Source: Sanguibacter gelidistatuariae
Lineage (GTDB): Bacteria; Actinomycetota; Actinomycetes; Actinomycetales; Cellulomonadaceae
Length of the DNA stretch: 64,000 nt
Reading direction: 5' to 3'
Assembly (NCBI RefSeq): GCF_900096585.1
Contig: NZ_FMYH01000003.1
Span: 248,001 to 312,000, forward strand
Of the stretch, positions 43,494 to 51,862 are shown in pieces (position 1 is the first letter of the stretch; each line of letters opens with the position of its first letter). The notes beneath the pieces were generated by a model. It was not told the DNA's origin, did not search any database, and worked only from the letters and a program-made list of their open reading frames with translations. Position numbers and translations under genes: made by a program.

Positions 43494-45584
43494 TCAGGAG
43501 GCTGGGTGGGGGATGCGCAGGACGCGCACCCCGCCCGCCGGGACCGTGACGGAGCCGACGACGGCGGCCACGGTGAGCAGGTCCGTCACCCCGGCGGCGG
43601 AACCCGCCAGAACCGGACCGTCGACCCTGAGGTCGCCCCCGCTGTGGTTGATCGCAAGGACGTAGTCTGCGTCGACGCCCACCCGGCGCATGACCTCAAG
43701 CTCCTCCGGCAGTCCGCTCGGGGCGAGGCCGGCGTCGGCATAGACGGGAGCCAGGATCCTCGCGAGCGCGTCGACGTCGAGCTGGGTGGAGACGTACCAG
43801 CCGGAGCCGGAGCCGAGGGTGTTCCGCGTGATCGCGGGTGCACCCGGCGCAGGTCCGTCGAGGTAGGTGCCCACCACGGTGGCCCCGGCCAGGGTGAGGT
43901 CGTCCGCCCACACCGAGCCGGTCAGGACTCCGGACAGGCCAGGTGCTACGTCGCCGCCGTCGAGCGTCACCTGAAGGGTCTTGCCCTCGCGCAGCGGCAG
44001 GAACTCCTCAACCGTCACGCCGAGCGCCCTGCGCAGCGGGGCGAGGAAGCCGCCCTCGTGCACGGCGTCGTTCTCGTCGACGATCCCGGAGAAGAACGAC
44101 ACCAGGAGCACGCCGCCGCCCTCGACGAACCGGGTGACATTCGCCGCGGACTCGGCGGTCAGCAGGTAGGACGCCGGGGCCACCACGAGCTTGTACCCGG
44201 AGAGGTCCTGGGCCGGGTGGGCGAAGTCGACGGCCACGCCGTCGCGCCAGAAGCGGTCGTAGAACGTGTTGATCCGCTCGCGGGCGTTCACATCGACCGA
44301 GGGGTGCCACTCCAGCCCCTGGGCCCACAGCGACTCCTGGTCCCACAGCAGCGCGACGTCGGACGTGACGCGCGAGCCGCGCAGCTCGCTCGCGGCTGCC
44401 AGGTCCGCGCCGAGGGCGACGACCTCGCGCCAGACCCTTGAAGACGTGCCCGCGTGCGGGAGCATCGCGCCGTGGAACTTCTCCGCGCCCGAGCGCGAGG
44501 CCCGCCACTGGAAGAACATGACGGCGTCCGCGCCGCGTCCCACATGGGAGAACGCGCTGCGGGCCATCTCGCCGGGGCGCTTGGCGACGTTGCGCGGCTG
44601 CCAGTTCACGCCCGACGGCGAGTGCTCGAGCAGGAGCCACGGCTTGCCTCCCGCGACGGATCGCGTGAGGTCGGCGGCGAGGGCGAGGCCCACCTCGGCG
44701 CGCGGGTCGGCGGCGGTGAGGTAGTGGTCGTTGGAGACCACATCCACCTCACGGCCCCAGGCGAACAGATCGGTCGAGGGGCACTCGGCCGCCATGAAGT
44801 TGGTCGTCACGGGGACCTGGGAGCGGGCGTGGATCGCGTCCCGCTCGGCCATGAAGCACGCGAGCAGGGAGTCGTTGGTGAAGCGGGCGAAGTCCAGGCA
44901 CTGGGCCGGGTTGGCGACCGACGGCGTGGCGGCCGGGACGCCGACGTGCTCCCACTCGCCGTAGACCTGCCCCCAGAACCGGGTGCCCCAGGCGGCGTTC
45001 AGCCCGTCGAGGGAGCTGTAGCGGGCGCGCAACCACTCGCGGAAGGCGGCGGCGCTGGCGGGGGAGTAGTCCTCGGAGACGGGAGCTCCGTACTCGTTGT
45101 GGACGTGCCACAGGGCGAGGGCCGGGTGGGAGCCGTAGCGGTCCGCCAGCTGCTCGGTGATCCGCAGGGCCGCAGCCCGGTAGGCGGGGGAGGACGGCGA
45201 GGCCATGCCGCGCGAGCCGAAGCCCAGCACGGTGCCCTCGCGGGTGACAACCCGCGCCTCGGGGTAGGTGTGGAAGAACCACGCGGGCGGGGAGGCCGTC
45301 GGCGTGGCCAGGTCGATCCGGATCCCGTGGGAGTGCAGCAGAGTGACGAGCCGGTCGAGCCAGGCGAAGTCGAACTCGCCTTCGCGCGGTTCGAGCAGTG
45401 CCCAGCTGAAGATGGCGATGCTCACGAGGTTGACCCCGGCCTCGTGCATGAGGGTGACGTCCTGCTCCCACACCTCCTCGGGCCACTGCTCGGGGTTGTA
45501 GTCCCCTCCGTAGCAGATCGAGTCGATCCCGGTCAGCCACCCCTCGAAACGGGGGCCGACCGGACGGGGCTGTGCAGACGTCAT
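43494..45584 (-). CDS. Beta-galactosidase, glycoside hydrolase family 42
   Basis: Cytoplasmic enzyme of 696 residues that splits terminal beta-galactosides. GH42 signatures are ICYGGDYNPEQWPEEVWEQD near the start, FSWALLEPREGEFDF, TPTASPPAWF, and the acid/base Glu in LWHVHNEYG (near 155). The nucleophile is the Glu in PWLLLEHSPSG, and the trimerisation and C-terminal domains follow. It is divergent from the sugar ABC transporter operon with operator-like palindromes between, so both should be induced together by a galactoside. No signal peptide is present, so the substrate is imported first. Confidence 0.93.
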   Translation of the reverse strand: MTSAQPRPVGPRFEGWLTGIDSICYGGDYNPEQWPEEVWEQDVTLMHEAGVNLVSIAIFSWALLEPREGEFDFAWLDRLVTLLHSHGIRIDLATPTASPPAWFFHTYPEARVVTREGTVLGFGSRGMASPSSPAYRAAALRITEQLADRYGSHPALALWHVHNEYGAPVSEDYSPASAAAFREWLRARYSSLDGLNAAWGTRFWGQVYGEWEHVGVPAATPSVANPAQCLDFARFTNDSLLACFMAERDAIHARSQVPVTTNFMAAECPSTDLFAWGREVDVVSNDHYLTAADPRAEVGLALAADLTRSVAGGKPWLLLEHSPSGVNWQPRNVAKRPGEMARSAFSHVGRGADAVMFFQWRASRSGAEKFHGAMLPHAGTSSRVWREVVALGADLAAASELRGSRVTSDVALLWDQESLWAQGLEWHPSVDVNARERINTFYDRFWRDGVAVDFAHPAQDLSGYKLVVAPASYLLTAESAANVTRFVEGGGVLLVSFFSGIVDENDAVHEGGFLAPLRRALGVTVEEFLPLREGKTLQVTLDGGDVAPGLSGVLTGSVWADDLTLAGATVVGTYLDGPAPGAPAITRNTLGSGSGWYVSTQLDVDALARILAPVYADAGLAPSGLPEELEVMRRVGVDADYVLAINHSGGDLRVDGPVLAGSAAGVTDLLTVAAVVGSVTVPAGGVRVLRIPHPAS

Positions 45585-45605
45585 GTCACTCCTTTAGGTG
45601 CAATC

Positions 45606-45711
45606 CTGTGCACGATCACAGTCATCATTGGCCGTGCAACAACTAGGTAACACGATCAATGACCGTGTTGACAAGCCGGGGCGAGAGGCAGGTACTGTGA
45701 CCGTGCACAGT
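45606..45711. promoter_or_regulatory. Paired LacI-type operators in divergent promoter
   Basis: Three inverted repeats are visible: CTGTGCACGATCACAG (45606-45621), AACACG...CGTGTT (45649-45669) and ACTGTGACCGTGCACAGT (45694-45711). The first lies 22 bases before the GH42 start, and the third overlaps TACTGT, a -10 candidate for the transporter operon. TTGACA at 45668-45673 is the matching -35 (19-base spacer). The CTGTG/CACAG half-sites are shared by the outer two, suggesting looping or double repression by the LacI protein encoded at the operon end. Confidence 0.7.
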
Positions 45712-45780
45712 TTTTCACATCGTCGTGAGGCGCCTCGGCACGGATCGAGCGCGGGCGGCGGTCCTTAATGAGGAGGATTC

Positions 45781-47115
45781 ATGCGCCTGACCACAGGTTT
45801 CAAGGCAGCAGCAGCGCTCGCAGCGGCCGCGCTCCTGGTCACGGGTTGCTCGAGCAGCGACGACGCCGGCACCGGCACGGACGGTTCCACCGGCAAGGCG
45901 TCGGGCGAGAAGGTGGAGCTGACCTTCTGGACCTGGGCGCCGAACATGGACAAGGTCGTCGCTCTCTGGAACGCAGAGAACCCCGACATCCAGGTCACGG
46001 TCAACAAGCAGGATGGCGGCGACCCCGCCGTCACGAAGCTCCTGACCGCGATCAAGGCGGGCTCCGGTGCCCCCGACATCATGCAGGCCGAGTACCAGAA
46101 GATCCCCACCCTGGTCTCCTCGGATGCCCTCGCCGACATCTCCGGCGAGATCCCGGCCGACGTCGCAGCCGGCTTCCCCGAGGGCATCTGGAACGCGGTG
46201 ACGCTCGGCTCCGAGGCCGTCTACGGTGTCCCGCAGGACTCCGGCCCCATGCAGTTCTACTACCGCGCCGACGTCTTCGAGAACCTCGGCATCGCCGTCC
46301 CGACCACCTGGGACGAGTACGCGGCCGCGGCCGCGGCTATCCACGCGGCCGACCCGAATGTGTACCTCGGGACGTTCTCCGCCACGGACGCAGGCTGGTT
46401 CACCGGCCTCGCCCAGCAGGCCGGCGCCTCCTGGTGGGGCATCGACGGTGACGCCTGGACCGTCTCGATCGACGACACCGCGACGGAGAAGGTCGCCAGC
46501 TACTGGGGCGGCCTCGTCGAAGAGGGCGTCATCAACAACAAGCCGATGTACACCCCCGAGTGGAACGCCGCGCTGAACAACGGCACCGAGGTCGGGTGGC
46601 TGTCTGCGGTGTGGGCTCCCGGAGTACTCGAGGGCAACGCCCCCGACACCCAGGGCAAGTGGAAGATGGCCCCCATGCCTCAGTGGGATGCCGCCAAGCC
46701 GGCCACCGGCAACTGGGGCGGATCGGCCACGGCCGTGACGTCGCAGTCCAAGCACCCGGCCGAGGCCGCGGAGTTCATCACCTGGCTCAACACCTCCCAG
46801 GACGCGGTGAACGCGCTCGTCACCGAGTCGGGCATCTACCCGGCGTACTCACCGGCCCAGGCCGGTGCGCTCGCCGAGCCGCCCGCGTTCTTCTCCAACC
46901 AGCCCGACTTCTTCGAGATCGCCGGCGAGACCGCGAAGACGGCCGGCAGCTTCACCTACGGCCCCAACGTCAACGTCGCATACTCCGCGTACAACGACGA
47001 GTTCGGCAAGGCAGCCGAGGCCAAGTCGCAGGCCAAGTTCCTCGACGCGGTCGCAGCCATGCAGAAGGTGACCCTGGAGGACCTCAAGAACTCCGGGTTC
47101 AGCGTCAAGGAGTGA
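45781..47115 (+). CDS. Sugar ABC transporter substrate-binding lipoprotein (CUT1)
   Basis: Lipid-anchored sugar receptor of 444 residues. The signal peptide has lipobox LVTGC at about residue 22 followed by Ser/Asp/Gly-rich linker. The SBP family 1 fold is seen in ELTFWTWAPNMDKVVALWN, then SGAPDIMQAEY, VYGVPQDSGPMQFYYRADVF and NWGGSATAVTSQSKHPAEAAEF. AGGAGGATT lies before the ATG. With two permeases downstream and no ATPase gene, it relies on a shared MsiK-type ATPase encoded elsewhere. The divergent GH42 gene points to an oligo- or galactoside ligand. Confidence 0.93.
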   Translation: MRLTTGFKAAAALAAAALLVTGCSSSDDAGTGTDGSTGKASGEKVELTFWTWAPNMDKVVALWNAENPDIQVTVNKQDGGDPAVTKLLTAIKAGSGAPDIMQAEYQKIPTLVSSDALADISGEIPADVAAGFPEGIWNAVTLGSEAVYGVPQDSGPMQFYYRADVFENLGIAVPTTWDEYAAAAAAIHAADPNVYLGTFSATDAGWFTGLAQQAGASWWGIDGDAWTVSIDDTATEKVASYWGGLVEEGVINNKPMYTPEWNAALNNGTEVGWLSAVWAPGVLEGNAPDTQGKWKMAPMPQWDAAKPATGNWGGSATAVTSQSKHPAEAAEFITWLNTSQDAVNALVTESGIYPAYSPAQAGALAEPPAFFSNQPDFFEIAGETAKTAGSFTYGPNVNVAYSAYNDEFGKAAEAKSQAKFLDAVAAMQKVTLEDLKNSGFSVKE

Positions 47116-47124
47116 CCCGCGCGG

Positions 47125-47153
47125 CCGCCCGCCTCCCTCGCGGAGGCGGGCGG
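47125..47153 (+). terminator. Hairpin between binding protein and permease
   Basis: Perfect 12-bp stem CCGCCCGCCTCC/GGAGGCGGGCGG with a 5-base loop, 9 bases after the SBP stop. In such operons it typically stabilises the SBP message or lets part of the transcripts end, giving more binding protein than permease. Confidence 0.75.
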
Positions 47154-47213
47154 TCGTCGTCGTGCATGGTCCAGCCCCTGAAGCAGCCCCGACCTGAGGT
47201 CGAAGGAGAGAAC

Positions 47214-48185
47214 GTGAGCACCACCCATCCGCGTGCGGTCGTCACCGCACCACCGACAGTCCCTGCCCGACGGCGCAAGCCCGGGCTCCGGCGCAAGTCA
47301 GCCGCACCCTGGGCGTTCCTCGCCCCTGCGATCGTGCTGTTCGCGCTCTTCCTCGCCCTCCCCATCGGGTACGCGGTGTATCTCAGCTTCCGCGCGGAGA
47401 AGGTCAGCGGGCTCGGCCTGGGCAAGGGCACGCGCACCGAGGTCTGGAACGGCTTCACGAACTACGTCAACGCGCTCTCCGACCCCGAGTTCCTCGCGTC
47501 GGTGGGCCGGGTGGCGCTCTATGGCCTGCTCGTCGTCCCGATCATGCTGGGACTGGCGCTCCTCTTCGCCCTGCTGCTCGACGCACGTCGCAGCCGGGCG
47601 AAGACGTTCTCCCGGATCTCGATATTCCTGCCCTACGCCGTCCCGGCGGTCATCTCTTCGTTGCTGTGGGGCTTCCTGTACCTGCCCGGGGTCAGTCCGT
47701 TCTACTACGTCTTCGACAAGCTCGGCTGGGAGGTACCCTCCCTGTTCTCCTCCAACCTGGTGATCTTCGCGGTCGCGAACATCGCCATCTGGGGCGGGGT
47801 CGGATTCAACATGGTGGTCATCTACACCGCGCTCAAGGCGATCCCGACCGAGATGTATGAGGCTGCCGAGCTCGACGGGTGTTCGCAGATCCAGATCGCC
47901 ACCCGGGTCAAGATCCCCTCGGTCATCCCCTCGATCATCATGACCTGCGTGTTCTCGATGATCGCCACGCTCCAGGTGTTCGCCGAGCCGACGACTCTGA
48001 AGCCCCTGAGCAACACGATCTCGAGCACGTGGACTCCGCTGATGAAGGTCTACCGCGACGCCTTCGTGCGCGGCGACCTCAACTCGGCCGCGGCGACGTC
48101 CGTGATCATCGCCCTCGCAACCTTTGTCCTCTCGTTCGGGTTCTTGCGGCTCGTCCAGAACCGCGCCTTCGGCCAGGAGAAGTGA
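47214..48185 (+). CDS. Sugar ABC transporter permease (MalF type)
   Basis: Six-helix permease of 323 residues for a CUT1 importer. The N-terminus is Arg/Pro-rich (RRRKPGLRRKSAAPW), followed by FLAPAIVLFALFLALPIGYAVYLSF. The EAA loop YEAAELDGCSQIQIATRVKIPS contacts the ATPase. GTG 47214 with AAGGAG 5-6 bases upstream is the start; the long open frame through the SBP gene is a shadow. The second permease follows after 2 bases. Confidence 0.93.
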   Translation: MSTTHPRAVVTAPPTVPARRRKPGLRRKSAAPWAFLAPAIVLFALFLALPIGYAVYLSFRAEKVSGLGLGKGTRTEVWNGFTNYVNALSDPEFLASVGRVALYGLLVVPIMLGLALLFALLLDARRSRAKTFSRISIFLPYAVPAVISSLLWGFLYLPGVSPFYYVFDKLGWEVPSLFSSNLVIFAVANIAIWGGVGFNMVVIYTALKAIPTEMYEAAELDGCSQIQIATRVKIPSVIPSIIMTCVFSMIATLQVFAEPTTLKPLSNTISSTWTPLMKVYRDAFVRGDLNSAAATSVIIALATFVLSFGFLRLVQNRAFGQEK

Positions 48186-48187
48186 CC

Positions 48188-49129
48188 ATGCCCGCCCTGA
48201 CCCACACTCATGACACCCGCTCCGGTGGAGCCGCCGTCCTGACGCCCTCCGCCCGACGCCGCGCTGGTCGCGCGAGTCGCAAGACCGTGCGCGGCGCGGG
48301 CGAACGCCCGAGCGGCAGCGCCACCGCGATCTTGCTCGTCGGCGCGGCCTACTGCCTGCTGCCCGTCGCCTGGGTGCTTGTCGCCGCGACGAAGTCCGGG
48401 CGCGAGCTCTTCTCGTCCTTCACCTTCGCCCCGTCGACGCACCTCTTCGAGAACATCGGCGACCTCGCGGCGTACCGCGACGGGCTGTTCTGGCGGTGGA
48501 TGCTCAACACCGCGCTCTACGCCGGCGTCGGTGCGATGCTGTCCGTCGTCGTGTCTGCGATGGCCGGCTACGCGCTCGCGAAGTATGCCTTCCGCGGTAA
48601 GACCGCCGTCTTCAACATCCTCCTGGCCGGGGTGCTGGTCCCGGGCGTGGTGCTCGCCATCCCGCAGTACCTGCTGCTCGCCCAGGTCGGCCTGACCAAC
48701 ACGTACTGGGCGGTCCTGCTGCCCTCGATCATCAGCCCCTACGGCATCTACCTGGCCCGCATCTACTCCGCGGCCTCGGTGCCCGACGAGATCATCGAGG
48801 CCGCGCGCACCGACGGCGCGAGCGAGACCCGCACCTTCATGCAGGTCGCGGTGCCCATGATGATGCCCGGCCTGGTGACGGTGTTCCTCTTCCAGTTCGT
48901 CGCGATCTGGAACAACTTCATGCTGCCGTACATCATGCTCGGCGACGACAAGCTGTTCCCGCTCACCGTGGGGCTGTCCGGGCTGCTCAACCAGGGGGCG
49001 TCCCAGCCGGCGCTGTACACGCTCGTCATCACGGGTGCGTTGCTGTCGATCATCCCGCTCGTCGCGCTGTTCCTCGTGCTGCAGCGCTACTGGCAGGTCG
49101 ACCTGGCCGCCGGTGGGGTCAAGGCCTGA
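48188..49129 (+). CDS. Sugar ABC transporter permease (MalG type)
   Basis: Second CUT1 permease of 313 residues. After a basic N-terminus there are six helices starting at TAILLVGAAYCLLPVAWVLVAAT. The EAA loop is IEAARTDGASETRTFMQVAVPM, and FVAIWNNFMLPYIMLGDDKLFPLTVGL is the typical MalG-like segment. AGGAG precedes ATG 48188 just past the first permease stop. The lacI-type gene begins 3 bases after its stop, so the regulator is part of the operon. Confidence 0.93.
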   Translation: MPALTHTHDTRSGGAAVLTPSARRRAGRASRKTVRGAGERPSGSATAILLVGAAYCLLPVAWVLVAATKSGRELFSSFTFAPSTHLFENIGDLAAYRDGLFWRWMLNTALYAGVGAMLSVVVSAMAGYALAKYAFRGKTAVFNILLAGVLVPGVVLAIPQYLLLAQVGLTNTYWAVLLPSIISPYGIYLARIYSAASVPDEIIEAARTDGASETRTFMQVAVPMMMPGLVTVFLFQFVAIWNNFMLPYIMLGDDKLFPLTVGLSGLLNQGASQPALYTLVITGALLSIIPLVALFLVLQRYWQVDLAAGGVKA

Positions 49130-49132
49130 GTC

Positions 49133-50185
49133 ATGTCAGTAGACTCTCGTGCTGTGAAGGAATCGGGCAAGGCTCCCGGAAGCGCGCCGAAGCGCCGGCC
49201 GACGATCCGTGACGTCGCGGCTGCTGCAGGGGTTTCCCGCGGGACCGTGTCTCGGGTGATCAACGGCGGGCACTGGGTCTCACCCGACGCACTGGCGGCC
49301 GTCAACGAGGCGATCCGGTCGACCGGGTACTCGGCGAACCAGCACGCACGCAGCCTGGTGACCGGCCGGTCCAACTCGGTCGCGTTCATGCTCACCGAGC
49401 CGCAGCACCTGCTCTTCGAGGACCCCAACTTCTCGATCCTGCTGCGCGGGGCTGCCCACGAGCTCGCGAAGCGGGAGATCCCGCTCCTGCTCATGCTCGC
49501 CGGCACCCCGGAGGAACGTCGCCGGATCGCGTCGTACGTGGCGGCAGGTCATGTCGACGGGGTGCTGCTGATCAGCTCCCACCAGGGCAACCCGATGGTC
49601 GCCGAGCTGCTCAAGCACCAGATACCCACCGTGGCCTGCGGCGTACCGCTCGGCTATGAGGGGAAGGTCGGCTACGTCGCCGCGGACGACCGCGCCGGTG
49701 CGCGCACGATGACCCAGCATCTGCTGGACACCGGACGGACCCGGGTCGCCACGATCACCGGCCCGCTCGACACCCCAGGTGGGACGCTGCGCCTGGCGGG
49801 GTACCAGGACGCGCTCGGTGAGGCCTACGACGAGAGCCTCGTCGCCTACGGGGACTACTCGCGTGAGAGCGGTCGCCTCGCGATGGGCGACCTGCTCGGC
49901 CGTCGCCCGGACATCGACGCGGTTTTCGTAGCCTCGGACCTCATGGCTGCCGGTGCGCTCGTCGCGCTGCAGTCTGCGGGACGCAGGGTGCCCCAGGACA
50001 TCGCCGTGGGCGGCTTCGACGACTCGGGCGTGGCCGCCGCACTGCACCCGGCGCTGACGACCATGCGCCAGCCCTTCGAGCGGATCAGCGCCGAGATGGT
50101 GCGGCTGCTGCTCGAGGTGATGGACGGTGAGGCCCCGGCGGCGATGACGCTGCAGACGTCGCTCGTCGTGCGGGACTCGGCGTAG
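49133..50185 (+). CDS. LacI-family transcriptional regulator
   Basis: Repressor of 350 residues. The N-terminal helix-turn-helix is RPTIRDVAAAAGVSRGTVSRVINGG followed by the hinge region RSLVTGRSNSVAFML. The periplasmic-binding-type effector domain contains DGVLLISSHQGNP, VAADDRAGARTMTQHLL and DIAVGGFDDSGVAAALHPALTTMRQP. It closes the sugar transporter operon and most likely binds the palindromes in front of that operon and of the GH42 gene, released by a galactoside. Its stop is 20 bases from the convergent VOC gene, with a TCCATGGA/TCCATGGA hairpin (50193-50217) in between. Confidence 0.93.
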   Translation: MSVDSRAVKESGKAPGSAPKRRPTIRDVAAAAGVSRGTVSRVINGGHWVSPDALAAVNEAIRSTGYSANQHARSLVTGRSNSVAFMLTEPQHLLFEDPNFSILLRGAAHELAKREIPLLLMLAGTPEERRRIASYVAAGHVDGVLLISSHQGNPMVAELLKHQIPTVACGVPLGYEGKVGYVAADDRAGARTMTQHLLDTGRTRVATITGPLDTPGGTLRLAGYQDALGEAYDESLVAYGDYSRESGRLAMGDLLGRRPDIDAVFVASDLMAAGALVALQSAGRRVPQDIAVGGFDDSGVAAALHPALTTMRQPFERISAEMVRLLLEVMDGEAPAAMTLQTSLVVRDSA

Positions 50186-50205
50186 CTGTCATTCCATGGA
50201 CACCT

Positions 50206-50571
50206 TCACTCCATGGACGTCGTGCCCTCGTACAGCCCGACCGCATTGCCTTCCGTGTCCTCGACGACAGCCCACCAGCTCGTCGGGGTGATCTCCGTCT
50301 TCTCCATCAGGACCTTGCCGCCGAGCGTGGTGGCCTGTGCGAGGGAGTTGTCGATCGAGTCGACCTCGACGTAGCTGCGCGGGCTGGTGAAGTCCTCAGA
50401 TCGTGGGGCGAGCCCGCCCCCGCTGATCTTGTTGGGGGCCTGCCACATGGGGTAGCCCTCGAAGCCCGGGGCCTCTGCGATCTGCCAGCCGAACAGTGCG
50501 CTGTAGAACGAGGTAGCGCGGCCGAAGTCGCTGACCGGGATGTCGATGTGTGTGATGTCGCCGTGAGCCAT
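50206..50571 (-). CDS. VOC family protein (glyoxalase/bleomycin resistance fold)
   Basis: Small metal-site protein of 121 residues with a paired beta-alpha-beta-beta-beta fold. Segments are ITHIDIPVSDFGRATSFYSALFGW, then GGGLAPRSEDFTSPRSYVEVDSID and WWAVVEDTEGNAVGLYE. The first His (HIDIP) and the late Glu (GLYE) match metal ligands of the superfamily. The function is unknown. It is a single gene. Confidence 0.87.
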   Translation of the reverse strand: MAHGDITHIDIPVSDFGRATSFYSALFGWQIAEAPGFEGYPMWQAPNKISGGGLAPRSEDFTSPRSYVEVDSIDNSLAQATTLGGKVLMEKTEITPTSWWAVVEDTEGNAVGLYEGTTSME

Positions 50572-51082
50572 AACTGTCTCCGCTGTCTCTGCCGATGTCG
50601 CTGCCGATTCGTGCCTGGCGCCCGATGATGCGCCATATCTTCTACGCTACGGCCCCTTCCGCGCGACGACCTCTGGGCGCGATCGGAGCGCCCCGGCCCG
50701 CTCGGCGCCGCCGGCCGGGCGAACGGCAGTCCGGGGTCGTGCCGTTGCCGCGTCCGCCCGGTGCCCGCATACTGGAAATACATTCCCATTTCGCAGCCGA
50801 TCCTCGGTTGCCCCTGGCCCTCTCGAAGGTGAGACCGGCCAGCAAGTCGAACCGGCCTCGCCTCTTGCACACTGGTGGCGTCGTTTTCGCGTCGTCTCCT
50901 TCGATCCGCGCCGCCCATGGATCTCACTCCTGGGCGCGACCTGGATTCACCATCCGCGGCTGATTCGATCGAGACCTCATTGGGCGGGGCGATCGTCCCG
51001 CCCACCCGGCACGGCCGCAGATTCTCCGCTGATCAGGCCGCCCGGAGGTGACCGTCGGCGGTGGACGAACGAGGTGCCTCGC
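50572..51082. other. Intergenic stretch without a clear gene
   Basis: About 510 bases. A hairpin TGGGCGGG/CCCGCCCA (50981-51004) is the main structure. An open frame of 122 codons at 50595-50963 is Arg/Pro-rich without a protein-like pattern or a ribosome-binding site. Local AT-rich patches (near 50770 and 50880) may hold the promoter of the DUF6325 group. I see no RNA gene. Confidence 0.5.
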
Positions 51083-51583
51083 ATGAGCGCAACAGAATCA
51101 CTGGATACACAAAACTCTGAGGGAGCCGACGAGCTCGGTCCCGTGGACTGGATCGTCGTGGAGTTTCCCGGCAGCAGGTTCAAGGGAGAGATCGCCCCGG
51201 CGCTGGCAGACCTGGTGGATCGCGGCATCGTCCGCGTGCTCGACCTGCTCATCCTCCGCAAGGACTCTGACGGGACGGTCGAAGGATTCGAGATCGCCGA
51301 TCTTGACGACGGCGAGGTCGGTGGCCTACGGGACTTCGAGACCGAGCTGGCGATGCTGCTCAGCGAGGACGACGTGACCGCCATCGCCGAGGCGGTCGAC
51401 CCAGGAACCACAGCCGCGGTCCTGGTCTGGGAGAACGCCTGGGCTGCGCCCTTCGGAGCGGCGGTCCGCCGCGCGGGAGGACAACTCGTGGCAAGCGGTC
51501 GCATCGCCACCCAGGCCCTCCTCGCTGCCATCGAGGCGGACGAGAACGACGAAGACGACCAGACCGACCAGGAAGAAGACTGA
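51083..51583 (+). CDS. DUF6325 family protein
   Basis: Acidic protein of 166 residues that I match to DUF6325. The family core is GPVDWIVVEFPGSRFKGEIA, then LADLVDRGIVRVLDLLILRKDSDGTV, a helix with LAMLLSEDDVTAIAEAVDPG, and VLVWENAWAAPFGAAVRRAGGQLVASGRI. The tail is almost purely Asp/Glu/Gln. Function is unknown; family members are often described as membrane- or stress-associated. ATG 51083 has GAGG 8 bases upstream. A tiny basic protein follows after one base, a pair that I recall from other actinobacteria. Confidence 0.78.
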   Translation: MSATESLDTQNSEGADELGPVDWIVVEFPGSRFKGEIAPALADLVDRGIVRVLDLLILRKDSDGTVEGFEIADLDDGEVGGLRDFETELAMLLSEDDVTAIAEAVDPGTTAAVLVWENAWAAPFGAAVRRAGGQLVASGRIATQALLAAIEADENDEDDQTDQEED

Positions 51584-51584
51584 T

Positions 51585-51716
51585 ATGGGAATCGCCCGAC
51601 GACGCATCCGTCGCGCAGCAGTGATCGGCCCGGCGCCGGTCGTCCGCACGGCCACCACGGTGGCCACGGCGGCCGTGGTCGCCAACGGCGTCAGCCGCCG
51701 AAGAGGCCGCCGGTAG
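51585..51716 (+). CDS. Small basic protein paired with DUF6325
   Basis: 43-residue protein: MGIARRRIRRAAVIGPAPVV then RTATTVATAAVVANGVSRRRGRR. Arg-rich ends flank a short hydrophobic Val/Ala/Thr middle that could lie on or in the membrane. It begins one base after the DUF6325 stop, with GGAAGAAG upstream, so it is coupled. The acidic tail of DUF6325 and the basic ends here suggest the two bind each other; this is inference. Confidence 0.6.
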   Translation: MGIARRRIRRAAVIGPAPVVRTATTVATAAVVANGVSRRRGRR

Positions 51717-51765
51717 CACCGCACGCCTCTCCCTCACGCTCGCGTCCACCTGCAAGGAGACCTCC

Positions 51766-51849
51766 ATGCCCGACGTCGCCCGCACCGTCCTGCCCTTCCC
51801 GGAACGAGCGCAGGTGGAGCGGCTCCGGGTCGCCACGGCGAGCCAGTAG
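51766..51849 (+). CDS. Possible 27-residue peptide or gene remnant
   Basis: ORF MPDVARTVLPFPERAQVERL then RVATASQ has an ideal AAGGAG site 6 bases before its ATG and lies between the small basic protein and the HAD gene. I do not recognise it. Related loci often carry a sulfatase gene at this place (from memory), so it may be the remaining start of a deleted gene or a true small peptide. Confidence 0.4.
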   Translation: MPDVARTVLPFPERAQVERLRVATASQ

Positions 51850-51862
51850 GGGAGGGTGACCG

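Noticed and set aside
50595-50963. 122-codon open frame in the long gap after the VOC gene
   Set aside because: Arg/Pro-rich composition, no ribosome-binding site and no protein-like pattern.
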